A stretch of 55,960 bases of DNA from SIG454 sp045646365 (GTDB taxonomy: Bacteria > Bacillota > Clostridia > Monoglobales > Monoglobaceae), in the NCBI GenBank assembly GCA_045646365.1, contig JAZRKP010000008.1, positions 1 through 55,960 on the forward strand, given 5' to 3'. The translations under genes were made by a program, and so were the position numbers. Shown here one piece after another: positions 42,032 to 50,420 of the stretch. The first letter of the stretch is position 1, and the number at the start of each line of letters is the position of its first letter. Under the pieces are notes generated by a model, which saw only the letters and a program-made list of their open reading frames with translations, was not told where the DNA came from and made no database searches.

Positions 42032-44254
42032 TTAAAACATATTTGTCGGATTTATATCAATACTTAAAAATATCTTATTAAGTGATTCGCCTTTTCTTGT
42101 AAGCTCATCAAGAAGAGGATGGGCGGCATCGCTGTCCGCTTTTAAAAGAATACGGTATCTGTATAGATTCTTGATTTTGGAAAGGGGAGCGGGGTTTGGC
42201 CCCGTAAGAGAAAATACTGATGTATTAGTTTTCATATATTTTCTGATATACTCTGCCGCTTTTTCCATAAGATTTTTAACCGATTCTTCATTCTCCCCTG
42301 ATGCCATAATGGAAATTATGTCGCAGAACGGGGGATAATCAAGTCGTTTTCGGCTTGCGATTTCTGAATTATAGAAATTTATATAATCGTGTTCCTTTGC
42401 ATATTTTATAGTGGAGTTAAGCGGTTGATATGTCTGGATAACCGCTCTGCCCGGAATATCACCTCTGCCGGCTCTTCCGCAGACCTGAGTAAGAAGTGAA
42501 AAACTCCGCTCAGCCGCTCGAAAATCGTCCATACAAAGAGAAGTATCGGCGGCGAGAACTCCGACAAGAGTAACATCGGGGAAATCAAGTCCCTTTGTAA
42601 CCATTTGCGTTCCGATAAGAATATCTGCCTCACCTCGTCCGAAAGAGGAAAGGATTTCCTCGTGACCGCCTTTGTGAGAGGTTGTGTCAGTATCCATACG
42701 AAGCACCCGTGCATTGGGAAATTTATCTTTTATAGCTTCCTCAATTTTCTGTGTACCCGTTCCGAAAAACTTAATATGCTTTGAACCACAGTCGGGGCAT
42801 ATTTCAGGGATTGGGGCAGTTTTTCCACAATAGTGACAAACCATTTGATTTGCATTTTTATGATAAGTCATTGAAACACTGCAATCTTCACATTCCATAA
42901 CATAACCACACTCACGGCAGGAAACAAAGGTGGAGTATCCACGCCTGTTGAGAAATAGAATGGTCTTACTGTTATTATCGAGATTTTTTCGGATTTCGTC
43001 CTGAAGGGAAAGGGAAAGAGGCGAAAAGTTTTTATAGGTGAAAAGTTCGTTTCGCATATCCACAATCTTAACAGATGGCATATCCATTTTATTGAAACGC
43101 TCAACCATTTCAAAAAGCGTGTATTCTCCGTTTTGGGCTTTATAAAAACTGGAAAGGGACGGGGTTGCTGATGCTAAAAGCAATGTTGCACCATTCTCTT
43201 TAGCACGCTTTTCTCCAATATCACGAGCGTGGTATTTCGGGGTTGTGTCAGATTTATAGCTTGTTTCGTGTTCTTCGTCTAAAATTATAACCCCTATATT
43301 TTCAAAGGGTGCAAAAATTGCTGACCTTGCACCAACAACAACGCTAACCTCACCGTTTTTGATTTTATTCCACTGGTCAAATCTTTCTCCCTGAGAAAGT
43401 CTGCTGTGGATAACGGCGACCATATCACCAAATCGGCTCACAAACCGTTTGATTGTCTGAGGGGTGAGCGAGATTTCTGGAACAAGCATTATTGCGGTCT
43501 TTCCGCATTTTATACAGTGGTCAATCGCCTGGAGAAAGACCTCGGTTTTCCCTGAGCCTGTAACACCCCGAAGGAGAATATTTTCATTTCTGGATAATGA
43601 AATATTTTCTTTAAGGTGGTCAATAACAACTTTCTGTTCAGCGGTTGGGGTATAGCTTTCGCTTGGTGCATAATTGTTTTTATTATACGCTTCTCTGTAA
43701 ACCCGCTCGTCGGAAATTTTTGCATATCCTTTTTGACAAAGTGCGTTGAGAGCGGAAGAGTTTCCGCCTGAAAGTTCGTATAATTCGGCAGTTTTAATGG
43801 GTGACTTTTCGCAAAGAACCTCAAGCATTCTGCCCTGCACCTTTGCCCGTTTTGACATCATTTCCAAAGCATCTTGAGAGGCTTTTTCTTTATCTGTCAA
43901 AAGGGTAACAACCCGAACACTTTTCTCCTTGACTCCGCTTTCAAGCCCAGGAGGGAGGAAGAGGCGGAGTGCCTGATAGAATGAGCAGAAATACTTTTCT
44001 TTTATCCATAAGCAAAGGTCTAAAATTTCCTTTGAACAAAGAGGGGTATCGTCTGCCTTTTTTATTGGTTTAAGGTTTTTAAACTCGCTTGATTGAGAAA
44101 TTTCAACAACAATCCCACGGGCATAGCGATTCTGATAGCCAAAGGGTACCAGAACCCCGGTTCCGACAGACACAGTCATTCCGTCGGGAATGAGATAGTC
44201 GAAAAATCGGTCAATATTATGTTCGCGATTGTTTAAAATAACCTTTGCAATCAT
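42032..44254 (-). CDS. priA: Primosomal replication restart helicase PriA
   Basis: 740 residues. The 3'-end-binding N-terminal domain (about 1-100) is followed by a superfamily 2 helicase: Walker A LLRGVTGSGKTEVFLQAI, DEEH box VIILDEEHETSYKSD, and LASATPSL. A zinc-binding insert of eight cysteines follows (CRECGYVMECEDC and CHYCGKTAPIPEICPDC), then GTQMVTKGLDFPDVTLV and VCGRAGRGDIPGRAVIQTYQ. PriA reloads the replicative helicase at stalled forks. It starts two bases after coaBC. Confidence 0.96.
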   Translation of the reverse strand: MIAKVILNNREHNIDRFFDYLIPDGMTVSVGTGVLVPFGYQNRYARGIVVEISQSSEFKNLKPIKKADDTPLCSKEILDLCLWIKEKYFCSFYQALRLFLPPGLESGVKEKSVRVVTLLTDKEKASQDALEMMSKRAKVQGRMLEVLCEKSPIKTAELYELSGGNSSALNALCQKGYAKISDERVYREAYNKNNYAPSESYTPTAEQKVVIDHLKENISLSRNENILLRGVTGSGKTEVFLQAIDHCIKCGKTAIMLVPEISLTPQTIKRFVSRFGDMVAVIHSRLSQGERFDQWNKIKNGEVSVVVGARSAIFAPFENIGVIILDEEHETSYKSDTTPKYHARDIGEKRAKENGATLLLASATPSLSSFYKAQNGEYTLFEMVERFNKMDMPSVKIVDMRNELFTYKNFSPLSLSLQDEIRKNLDNNSKTILFLNRRGYSTFVSCRECGYVMECEDCSVSMTYHKNANQMVCHYCGKTAPIPEICPDCGSKHIKFFGTGTQKIEEAIKDKFPNARVLRMDTDTTSHKGGHEEILSSFGRGEADILIGTQMVTKGLDFPDVTLVGVLAADTSLCMDDFRAAERSFSLLTQVCGRAGRGDIPGRAVIQTYQPLNSTIKYAKEHDYINFYNSEIASRKRLDYPPFCDIISIMASGENEESVKNLMEKAAEYIRKYMKTNTSVFSLTGPNPAPLSKIKNLYRYRILLKADSDAAHPLLDELTRKGESLNKIFLSIDINPTNMF

Positions 44255-44256
44255 TT

Positions 44257-45444
44257 TTATTTAATCCTGTCTAATATTTTATTGGCAATCTCCTCTTTTG
44301 ATGCAAGAGGAATTTCGGTTTTATCACCGTTTCGGGCGATAATCGTAACAACATTTGTGTCGGTGCCAAATCCTGCACCTTCGGTTTTAATATTATTTGC
44401 AACGATAAAGTCGAGGTTTTTGGACTCAAGCTTTTTTGTTGCGTTCTCGATTAAATCACGGGTTTCCATACAGAACCCGACAAGAGTTTTCTTTCCGCCA
44501 AACTTTTCACCAAGAGTCTTTAAAATGTCAGGGTTTGATGCAAGAGAAACAGTCATTTCACCGCTTTTCTTGATTTTATCCTCTGCGATAGTTTCGGGGC
44601 GATAGTCTGCAACTGCCGCCGCTTTAATAACAGTATCGCAGTTTTCAGCATTCTTCATAACCGCCTCAAACATATCACGGGCGGATGTTACAGAAATAAC
44701 ATTAGCACCTCTTGGCGGAGCGATATTAACTGCGCCTGAAACAAGAGTAACTTCTGCGCCACGGCAAAGAGCTGCCTTTGCGATAGCGTAACCCATTTTA
44801 CCGCTGGAATGATTTGTTATATAGCGGACAGGGTCAAAAGCTTCCTGAGTCGGGCCTGCGGTAACAAGAATTTTTCGTCCTTTTAAATCCTTTTCAGGAT
44901 ATAGAAGAGCGTTTTTGATTTCTTCAATAATAACATCAACGGGAGCAAGTTTTCCCTCGCCCGTATCTCCGCAGGCAAGTCTGCCGCTATCGGGGTTTAT
45001 AAACAGATAGCCAAGCTCCTTTAATGTTTTGATATTTCTTTGGAGAATGGGATTTTTATACATATTCGTGTTCATTGCAGGTGCAATAATAACGGGAGAG
45101 GTTGTTGCCATAACCGTTGTCGAAACCATATCGTCTGCAATACCGTTTGCGATTTTACCGATTATATTTGCGGTTGCAGGAACGATGGCTGTAATGTCCG
45201 CCGCCTTTGCGAGAGAAATATGCTGAATTTCCCAAGCCTTTGGCTCTTCAAACATAGAAACTGCAACAGGGTTTTGAGATATTGCCTGAAATGTAATTGG
45301 GGCAACAAATTCCGTTGCGGATTTCGTCATCATAACCTTAACATCAGCACCAAGTTTTTTAAGCCCCGAAACAACATCTAAGGCCTTATAAACGGCGATT
45401 CCGCCAGTCACTCCGAGGACAACTGTTTTCCCTTTAAGTATCAT
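44257..45444 (-). CDS. coaBC: Bifunctional phosphopantothenoylcysteine decarboxylase / synthetase
   Basis: 395 residues. The N-terminal CoaC flavoprotein domain (1-180) opens GKTVVLGVTGGIAVYKALD and has the PXMNXXMW-like APAMNTNMY. The C-terminal CoaB domain (185-395) begins GRKILVTAGPTQEAFDPVR, continues ITNHSSGKMGYAIAKAA, and has VIKAAAVADYRPE with the catalytic region. It makes 4'-phosphopantetheine in CoA synthesis, needed among others by the NRPS carrier domain at 2736-5732. AAAGGATATG lies upstream of the ATG. Confidence 0.96.
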   Translation of the reverse strand: MILKGKTVVLGVTGGIAVYKALDVVSGLKKLGADVKVMMTKSATEFVAPITFQAISQNPVAVSMFEEPKAWEIQHISLAKAADITAIVPATANIIGKIANGIADDMVSTTVMATTSPVIIAPAMNTNMYKNPILQRNIKTLKELGYLFINPDSGRLACGDTGEGKLAPVDVIIEEIKNALLYPEKDLKGRKILVTAGPTQEAFDPVRYITNHSSGKMGYAIAKAALCRGAEVTLVSGAVNIAPPRGANVISVTSARDMFEAVMKNAENCDTVIKAAAVADYRPETIAEDKIKKSGEMTVSLASNPDILKTLGEKFGGKKTLVGFCMETRDLIENATKKLESKNLDFIVANNIKTEGAGFGTDTNVVTIIARNGDKTEIPLASKEEIANKILDRIK

Positions 45445-45492
45445 AAAATCATATCCTTTCTCAAAAGATATATACCGCTAAAAAATCCGAAA

Positions 45493-45522
45493 CGGACTGC
45501 CTTTAAAATAGGGAGCAGTCCG
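45493..45522 (-). terminator. Possible intercistronic terminator between rpoZ and coaBC
   Basis: On the minus strand CGGACTGC and GCAGTCCG pair (8 bases), followed by TTTCGGATTTTTT. It lies in the 90-base gap between rpoZ and coaBC and could partly stop transcription or process the transcript there. Confidence 0.55.
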
Positions 45523-45534
45523 AAAAAACGGCGA

Positions 45535-45735
45535 TTATTCGTTTGTCTTATCAAAGGCAATCTTGCCCTCGTATACTTCGTTAACGGCAATGGTAACATC
45601 TTTATTGCTCTTAACGGCAGTAAGAGGAGCTGCACCCTGAGACAACTGTCTTGCTCTCTTTGCGGTTTCGATAACGAGTGTATACCTGCTTCCTGTCTTT
45701 TTAACGAGTTCTGTAATTGGTGGATAAATCATCAT
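45535..45735 (-). CDS. rpoZ: RNA polymerase omega subunit
   Basis: 66 residues. The omega signature is PPITELVKKTGSRYTLVIET followed by AKRARQLSQ, and AVNEVYEGKIAF closes the protein. It supports RNA polymerase assembly. Two adjacent ATG codons exist (45735 and 45732), with GGAG upstream. It follows gmk by six bases, the standard arrangement in Firmicutes. Confidence 0.95.
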   Translation of the reverse strand: MMIYPPITELVKKTGSRYTLVIETAKRARQLSQGAAPLTAVKSNKDVTIAVNEVYEGKIAFDKTNE

Positions 45736-45741
45736 AATAGT

Positions 45742-46302
45742 CTATTCTCCTTTTAAAAGTATATTTTCAATCTCCAGAATTGCGGTCTGAAGGTCGTTGT
45801 TTACAACAATGTGGTCATAATTATCTTTGAGCAAAAGCTCTTCTTTAGCACGGTCAATACGGGTTTTAATGCTCTCAGGCGTTTCGCTGCCTCTTCCCAT
45901 AAGCCGTTTTTCAAGTTCTTCGACAGACGGAGCATCAATGAAAATCAATACTGCGTCAGGGAAAATACTGCGAACATTAAGGGCACCGCAAACCTCTATT
46001 TCGAGAATAATATCTTTTCCCGAAGAGAGAGCCTCGTTAACGGGTGCGATAGGTGTTCCGTAATAGTTTCCGCTGTATGTTGCCCATTCCAGAAGCTCAT
46101 CGTGTTCAATCATATTTTTAAATTCATCGTGGGATTTAAAATAATATGTAACACCTTCAATATCTTCCTCACGCATAGCCCTTGTTGTTGCCGAAACTGA
46201 TAAGGAAAGAGAAGGGTTTCGTCTCAGGATTTCTTTGCAGATTGTACCCTTTCCAACGCCAGATGGTCCTGAAATAACATAGAGTGTCCCTTTTTTATTC
46301 AT
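45742..46302 (-). CDS. gmk: Guanylate kinase
   Basis: 186 residues from the ATG at 46302, with GAGGAGC eight bases upstream; a longer open frame reaching 46446 overlaps remA and encodes an unrelated extension. The P-loop is ISGPSGVGKGTICKEI at about residues 8-23, followed by SVSATTRAMREEDIEGVTYY, typical GMP-binding residues. It converts GMP to GDP. The start overlaps the end of remA by eight bases. Confidence 0.96.
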   Translation of the reverse strand: MNKKGTLYVISGPSGVGKGTICKEILRRNPSLSLSVSATTRAMREEDIEGVTYYFKSHDEFKNMIEHDELLEWATYSGNYYGTPIAPVNEALSSGKDIILEIEVCGALNVRSIFPDAVLIFIDAPSVEELEKRLMGRGSETPESIKTRIDRAKEELLLKDNYDHIVVNNDLQTAILEIENILLKGE

Positions 46303-46597
46303 CTTCAAGCTCCTCGTCTTTCTCGCTTGCCTCGCTGTCGTCGATAACCGTAATTTCGTCATCACGGCTCTGTGCTCTGCCTGCAATAGTTTCTGTCTGG
46401 ATTGCTGAAAGGATAACATGGTCACTGTCAGTAATAAGAACTGCACGGGTACGGCGACCGCAACTTGCGTCGATTAAAAGACCTTTGTCTCTTGCCTCCT
46501 GAACGATACGCTTAATTGGCGCAGATTCGGGGCTGACGATTGCGATAACACGGCTTCCCGAAACAATATTTCCAAATCCGATGTTGATAAGCTTCAT
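46295..46597 (-). CDS. remA: RemA-like DNA-binding regulator (DUF370)
   Basis: 100 residues. The core KLINIGFGNIVSGSRVIAIV and APIKRIVQEARDKGLLIDAS followed by CGRRTRAVLITDSDHVILSA matches RemA/DUF370. In Bacillus RemA binds DNA as large rings and activates biofilm matrix and osmoprotection genes. The acidic C-terminus (DSEASEKDEELEDE) is longer than in the Bacillus protein. It lies between yicC and gmk, its conserved place. Confidence 0.94.
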   Translation of the reverse strand: MKLINIGFGNIVSGSRVIAIVSPESAPIKRIVQEARDKGLLIDASCGRRTRAVLITDSDHVILSAIQTETIAGRAQSRDDEITVIDDSEASEKDEELEDE

Positions 46598-46622
46598 AAG
46601 TCATAACCTTCCTCTCTGAAAA

Positions 46623-47498
46623 CTATTCGATATTCTGAATCTGTTCTCTGATTTTTTCGATTTCGGATTTAATCTCAACAACCATAGCGGCAATCTCAAT
46701 GTCGTTTGCTTTAGAACCTATGGTGTTTGTTTCCCTGTTCATTTCCTGAATAATAAAGTCAAGCTTTTTCCCGATTGGCTTGTCCGTGTTAATTGCATTT
46801 TTAAATGCTTTCATATGACTTCTGAGACGAACGGTTTCCTCGTCGATTGCAACCTTATCGGCAAAAATAGCCGTTTCTGTAATAAGTCTGTTTTCGTCAA
46901 CTGCAGTATCTTCGATAAGTTCACGGATTCTTGCTTCAAGATTTTCTCTGTATAACCGAACGGTTTCAGGAGAACGAGCCTCGATTTTTTCAAGCTCACC
47001 TGAGATATAGTCAAGATGGGAAAGAATATTTGCCTCAAGCCTTGCACCCTCTTCGCCACGCATTTTGTTAAAGTCATCAAATGCGGCGGTTAATGCCTGA
47101 TTTATAATCTCAAACATTTTCTCCTCGTCAATTTCCTTATATTCAACGCTGAAAATGTCATTATATCTTGCAACGGTTGAAACCTTAATATCATCTTCAA
47201 TACCGAGAGAGGAAAGCTCTTTTAAAACATTTATGTAATTCTCTGCAAGAGCGTGGTTTAAAGTTATAACCTTATCGTCGCCGTCTTGTTCCTTAATGGA
47301 AACGCTGATTTCAATTTTTCCTCTGGAAATATATTCAGATGCGGTCTGGCGAACCTTGTCCTCTAAAAAATTATAGCATCTTGGAATACGAACCGAACAA
47401 TCCATATATCTGTGGTTGACAGAGCGGATTTGAACATTAACAGTAAATTCATCAATTAAAAGTTCAGCCCTGCCGAAACCTGTCATACTTTTAAGCAT
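46623..47498 (-). CDS. yicC: YicC-family endoribonuclease
   Basis: 291 residues from the ATG at 47498, preceded by AAAAGGAG; the open frame continues to 47600 through the promoter. The N-terminus MLKSMTGFGRAE, then VNVQIRSVNHRYMDCSVRIP, and the C-terminal KLDFIIQEMNRETNTIGSKA are diagnostic. YicC proteins are now regarded as endoribonucleases. It is the first gene of the long minus-strand operon. Confidence 0.94.
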   Translation of the reverse strand: MLKSMTGFGRAELLIDEFTVNVQIRSVNHRYMDCSVRIPRCYNFLEDKVRQTASEYISRGKIEISVSIKEQDGDDKVITLNHALAENYINVLKELSSLGIEDDIKVSTVARYNDIFSVEYKEIDEEKMFEIINQALTAAFDDFNKMRGEEGARLEANILSHLDYISGELEKIEARSPETVRLYRENLEARIRELIEDTAVDENRLITETAIFADKVAIDEETVRLRSHMKAFKNAINTDKPIGKKLDFIIQEMNRETNTIGSKANDIEIAAMVVEIKSEIEKIREQIQNIE

Positions 47499-47536
47499 TG
47501 CAATACTCCTTTTAAAATAATACTTAATCATCATAT

Positions 47537-47565
47537 AGTATATCACAATTTTTCGAAAAATGCAA
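47537..47565 (-). promoter_or_regulatory. Promoter of the yicC core operon
   Basis: On the minus strand TTGCAT (47560-47565), 17-base spacer ending in TGA, TATACT (47537-47542). It probably drives the whole yicC-to-rpe series. Confidence 0.75.
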
Positions 47566-47572
47566 ATAATAT

Positions 47573-47601
47573 TTGAAATTTTCACAAAAATATTGTACAA
47601 T
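47573..47601 (+). promoter_or_regulatory. Promoter of rqcH
   Basis: TTGAAA at 47573-47578 and TACAAT at 47596-47601, 17-base spacer. It is back-to-back with the yicC promoter. Confidence 0.75.
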
Positions 47602-47642
47602 GTATTTATTGATAAAAAATTAAGGATTTCGGAGAGATAAAA

Positions 47643-49394
47643 ATGTCATTTGACGGACTGGTAACAAACAGTATTGTAAGAGAATTAAAAAACAGAATAT
47701 CAGACGGGAAAATCAATCAGGTGTATCAGCCTGAAAGAGATGAAATCATTATACAGATAAGGACTTTTGAGGGGAACTATAAGCTCCTGATGTCAGCCAG
47801 TGCCTCAAACCCGAGAGTGCATTTTACTGAATCGAAAAAAGAAAATCCTATAACCGCACCGCTCTTTTGTATGATTTTAAGAAAGCATCTTTGCGGTGGT
47901 AAGATTGTTTCCGTTGAGCAGGACGGCTTTGACCGGGTTGTTAAAATCGGAGTTGAAAGCTATACAGAGCTTGGTGATTTGACTGTTAAAACTCTCATAA
48001 TTGAAATAATGAACAGACACAGTAATATTATTTTAGTCGGAAGTGACGGAAAGATTATTGACAGTGTCAAACATATTGATTTGACGGTTTCGGCAGTAAG
48101 ACAGGTTTTGCCGGGATTCCCCTATGAACTCCCTCCTGCACAAAATAAAATAAACCCAACCGAATGCGGAAAAGAAGAAATTTTTTCTGCCTTGTCGTCT
48201 GTTTCGGAAGGGAAAGGCGCGGATAAAGCGCTTGTTGAAATTTTTTCGGGTGTAAGCCCTTTGGTGTCCCGTGAAATTTTGTATAGATTCTGTGGGGATA
48301 TGCAGAAAATGATGAGTGAGATTGATATTCGGGAATATGCAGACTTTGTTTATGAATTTTTCACCCCTGTAAGGCAGGGCGAGTTCTCGCCTTGTATCGT
48401 TCTTGATACAGATAAAAAACCTGTTGCCTTTTCCTGTGTTAAGCTTACTCAATATGGGGAGAATATTATTGAACAAGACAGCATAAGCCGGGCGGTTGAC
48501 GGATTTTATATGTCAAGGGGAATGCACGAGCATATAACTCAGAGAAGTGCGCATATTGTTAAGATTATAAATAATAATATTGAAAGATGCAGAAAGAAAC
48601 TGGCGATACACACGGAAAATCTGAAAAAGTCACAAAACAGAGATAAATACAAAATGTACGGCGATTTACTGACTGCGAATATGTATCGTATGGAAAACGG
48701 TATGGAGAAGATTGAGGTTGAGAATTATTACGAAAATCCCGTGTCTTCCGTAACGATTTCTCTTAAAGCAGACCTTTCCCCGTCGGGAAATGCCCAGAGG
48801 TATTATAAGCTTTATCAAAAGGCAAAAACGACTGAGATGTATGCAAAGGAACAGATAAAAGAGGCGGAAGAGGAGCTTTATTACCTTGAAACAGTTTTAG
48901 AATCGGTTAATAAGGCGGAAACTGCATCGGATATTGCGGAAATAAAGGACGAACTTGCGGACGGCGGATATGTTCCTAAAGTTAAAAATAAAAAGAGCAA
49001 GCTTATGAAAAAGACCGCACCTATGGAGTTTTTGTCAAGTGACGGTTATAAAATTCTTGTGGGAAGAAATAATCATCAGAACGATATGCTGACTGTGAAA
49101 ATGGCGTTTTCGACAGACATCTGGCTCCATACGAAAATTATCCCCGGCTCTCATACAATAATCAGGGCAGAGGGGAAATCGGATATTCCCGATACAACAA
49201 TTATGGAAGCGGCAAGACTTGCGGCGTATTTCAGTAAAGCGAAAAACTCAACTCAGGTTCCTGTTGATTTTACAGTTGTGAAGAATGTAAAAAAGCCGTC
49301 AGGTGCAAAACCGGGACTTGTTATCTATGATAACTATAACACAGTATATGTAACCCCTGACGAAGAGCTTGTTAAAAAATTAAAGAATGAATAA
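47643..49394 (+). CDS. rqcH: RqcH / NFACT-family ribosome quality-control protein
   Basis: 583 residues. The NFACT-N domain opens SFDGLVTNSIVRELKNRI and has VSASASNPRVH-like LLMSASASNPRVHFTESKKE. Two helix-rich, coiled-coil regions follow in the middle (about 295-430). The C-terminal NFACT-R domain has FLSSDGYKILVGRNNHQND, DIWLHTKIIPGSHTII and PSGAKPGLVIYDNYNTVYV. RqcH directs alanine tailing of stalled chains on 50S subunits. GGAGAG precedes the ATG. The protein is often annotated as fibronectin-binding FbpA. Confidence 0.95.
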   Translation: MSFDGLVTNSIVRELKNRISDGKINQVYQPERDEIIIQIRTFEGNYKLLMSASASNPRVHFTESKKENPITAPLFCMILRKHLCGGKIVSVEQDGFDRVVKIGVESYTELGDLTVKTLIIEIMNRHSNIILVGSDGKIIDSVKHIDLTVSAVRQVLPGFPYELPPAQNKINPTECGKEEIFSALSSVSEGKGADKALVEIFSGVSPLVSREILYRFCGDMQKMMSEIDIREYADFVYEFFTPVRQGEFSPCIVLDTDKKPVAFSCVKLTQYGENIIEQDSISRAVDGFYMSRGMHEHITQRSAHIVKIINNNIERCRKKLAIHTENLKKSQNRDKYKMYGDLLTANMYRMENGMEKIEVENYYENPVSSVTISLKADLSPSGNAQRYYKLYQKAKTTEMYAKEQIKEAEEELYYLETVLESVNKAETASDIAEIKDELADGGYVPKVKNKKSKLMKKTAPMEFLSSDGYKILVGRNNHQNDMLTVKMAFSTDIWLHTKIIPGSHTIIRAEGKSDIPDTTIMEAARLAAYFSKAKNSTQVPVDFTVVKNVKKPSGAKPGLVIYDNYNTVYVTPDEELVKKLKNE

Positions 49395-49399
49395 GAAAG

Positions 49400-49432
49400 C
49401 CTTGTCATCATTATTGATGACAAGGACTTTTC
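49400..49432. terminator. Terminator between rqcH and the deacetylase gene
   Basis: CCTTGTCATCA and TGATGACAAGG pair over 11 bases, loop TTAT, then ACTTTTCTTT. The upstream AGAAAG lets it work in both directions for these convergent genes. Confidence 0.85.
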
Positions 49433-49438
49433 TTTGCT

Positions 49439-50215
49439 TTACTGCTGTTTTTTCGGAGAGGGAACCTGCATTCCGCATTGGTCAATGGTGAAATCATCTG
49501 TCATTATAAGTTCGGAAACAGGCACGATTTTATATCCGTCTTTTTGAAGTTTTTCAAGAATTTGGGGAAGAGCCGCAGGAGTGTTGAGTGCTGCGTTGTG
49601 GAAAAGCACGATTGAGCCGGGTTTAACACGGCTGACAACCCTTTCTGTAATCTCCCCTGATGACAAATTCTTCCAGTCAAGGCTGTCAACATCCCATTGG
49701 ATTGTGTAATGTCCGCATTCTCTTAAAGTGCTTACAACATTATTGTTATAGTCACCATAGGGGGCACGGAAAAGATGCGGTTTTTTCCCCGTTATTTTCT
49801 TTATTTTATCATCACATTTCTTCACTTCCTCAATCATTTGCTCCTTTGAAAGAGAGGTCATATGCGGATGTGAATTTGAATGGTTCATAATTTCGTGGCC
49901 TGCGTCTGAAAGTTGCTTTACTGATTCGGGATATTTGTCAACCCAACTGCCAACGACGAAAAATGTTGTTTTGACTTTATATTTGTCGAGGATTTCGATA
50001 AGCTTACCTGTGTCCTCGTTTCCCCAGGCGGCATCAAAGGAAATGGATATAACCTTTTCAGTCTCAGGTTTTTGAACACAGTATATGGGTAAATCCCGTT
50101 TCTCGCCTGTAACGGGCATAGATACGGTCTTGCCGAAGTAAAACAGTGACAACATAATCAAAATTGCTCCAAGACATAAAATACCTGTCTTTTTAGTGAA
50201 TACAAAAATTTTCAT
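49439..50215 (-). CDS. Polysaccharide deacetylase, PdaB-like
   Basis: 258 residues from the ATG at 50215, with AAAGGA upstream. One N-terminal membrane segment (about 9-27) anchors or exports it. The NodB domain follows: motif 1 ISFDAAWGNEDT, motif 2 HSNSHPHMTSL with zinc histidines, motif 3 RAPYGDYNNNV, then DVDSLDWKN and VLFHNA. FDAAWG in place of TFDDG is typical of the sporulation-associated PdaB group. It probably removes acetyl groups from peptidoglycan. A role in spores would fit a spore-former but is not proved here. Confidence 0.9.
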   Translation of the reverse strand: MKIFVFTKKTGILCLGAILIMLSLFYFGKTVSMPVTGEKRDLPIYCVQKPETEKVISISFDAAWGNEDTGKLIEILDKYKVKTTFFVVGSWVDKYPESVKQLSDAGHEIMNHSNSHPHMTSLSKEQMIEEVKKCDDKIKKITGKKPHLFRAPYGDYNNNVVSTLRECGHYTIQWDVDSLDWKNLSSGEITERVVSRVKPGSIVLFHNAALNTPAALPQILEKLQKDGYKIVPVSELIMTDDFTIDQCGMQVPSPKKQQ

Positions 50216-50305
50216 ATAAAAAATCCTTTCTTTTTTGTAATATATATTCAAAGACGAGGGAAAATATGAAGGTGTATATGCGTGAAAATTGAGATTTAAT
50301 ATTGC

Positions 50306-50334
50306 TTGACAATATACATATATTGTGATATAAT
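50306..50334 (+). promoter_or_regulatory. Consensus promoter of the glp operon
   Basis: TTGACA at 50306-50311, 17-base spacer ending in TGA, TATAAT at 50329-50334: perfect boxes plus an extended -10. Transcription should begin near 50341. Confidence 0.9.
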
Positions 50335-50355
50335 TACAAAGATACAGAGATTTGG

Positions 50356-50402
50356 AGACGTATCAAAACAGACATATGTTTGTTTTGGTATGTCTTTTTT
50401 TA
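50356..50402 (+). promoter_or_regulatory. Leader terminator of the glp operon, probable GlpP target
   Basis: Arms 50356-50374 (begins AGACGTATCAAAACA) and 50377-50395 pair over 19 positions with three G-U pairs, followed by a run of eight T. It lies about 15 bases after the expected transcript start and 19 bases before the first gene, so the operon can be read only if this terminator is bypassed. GlpP, which in Bacillus prevents termination in glp leaders when glycerol 3-phosphate is present, is encoded as the last gene of this operon. Confidence 0.85.
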
Positions 50403-50420
50403 TTGTCAGGAGGTTTTATT

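Noticed and set aside
45742..46446. Longer gmk start at 46446
   Set aside because: The extra 48 codons overlap remA in another frame and the ATG at 46302 has a good ribosome site directly before the P-loop region.
49439..50215. Sporulation sigma-factor promoter before the deacetylase gene
   Set aside because: GCATA- and ATATT-like boxes exist upstream but their spacing does not fit sigma-E or sigma-G well enough to call.
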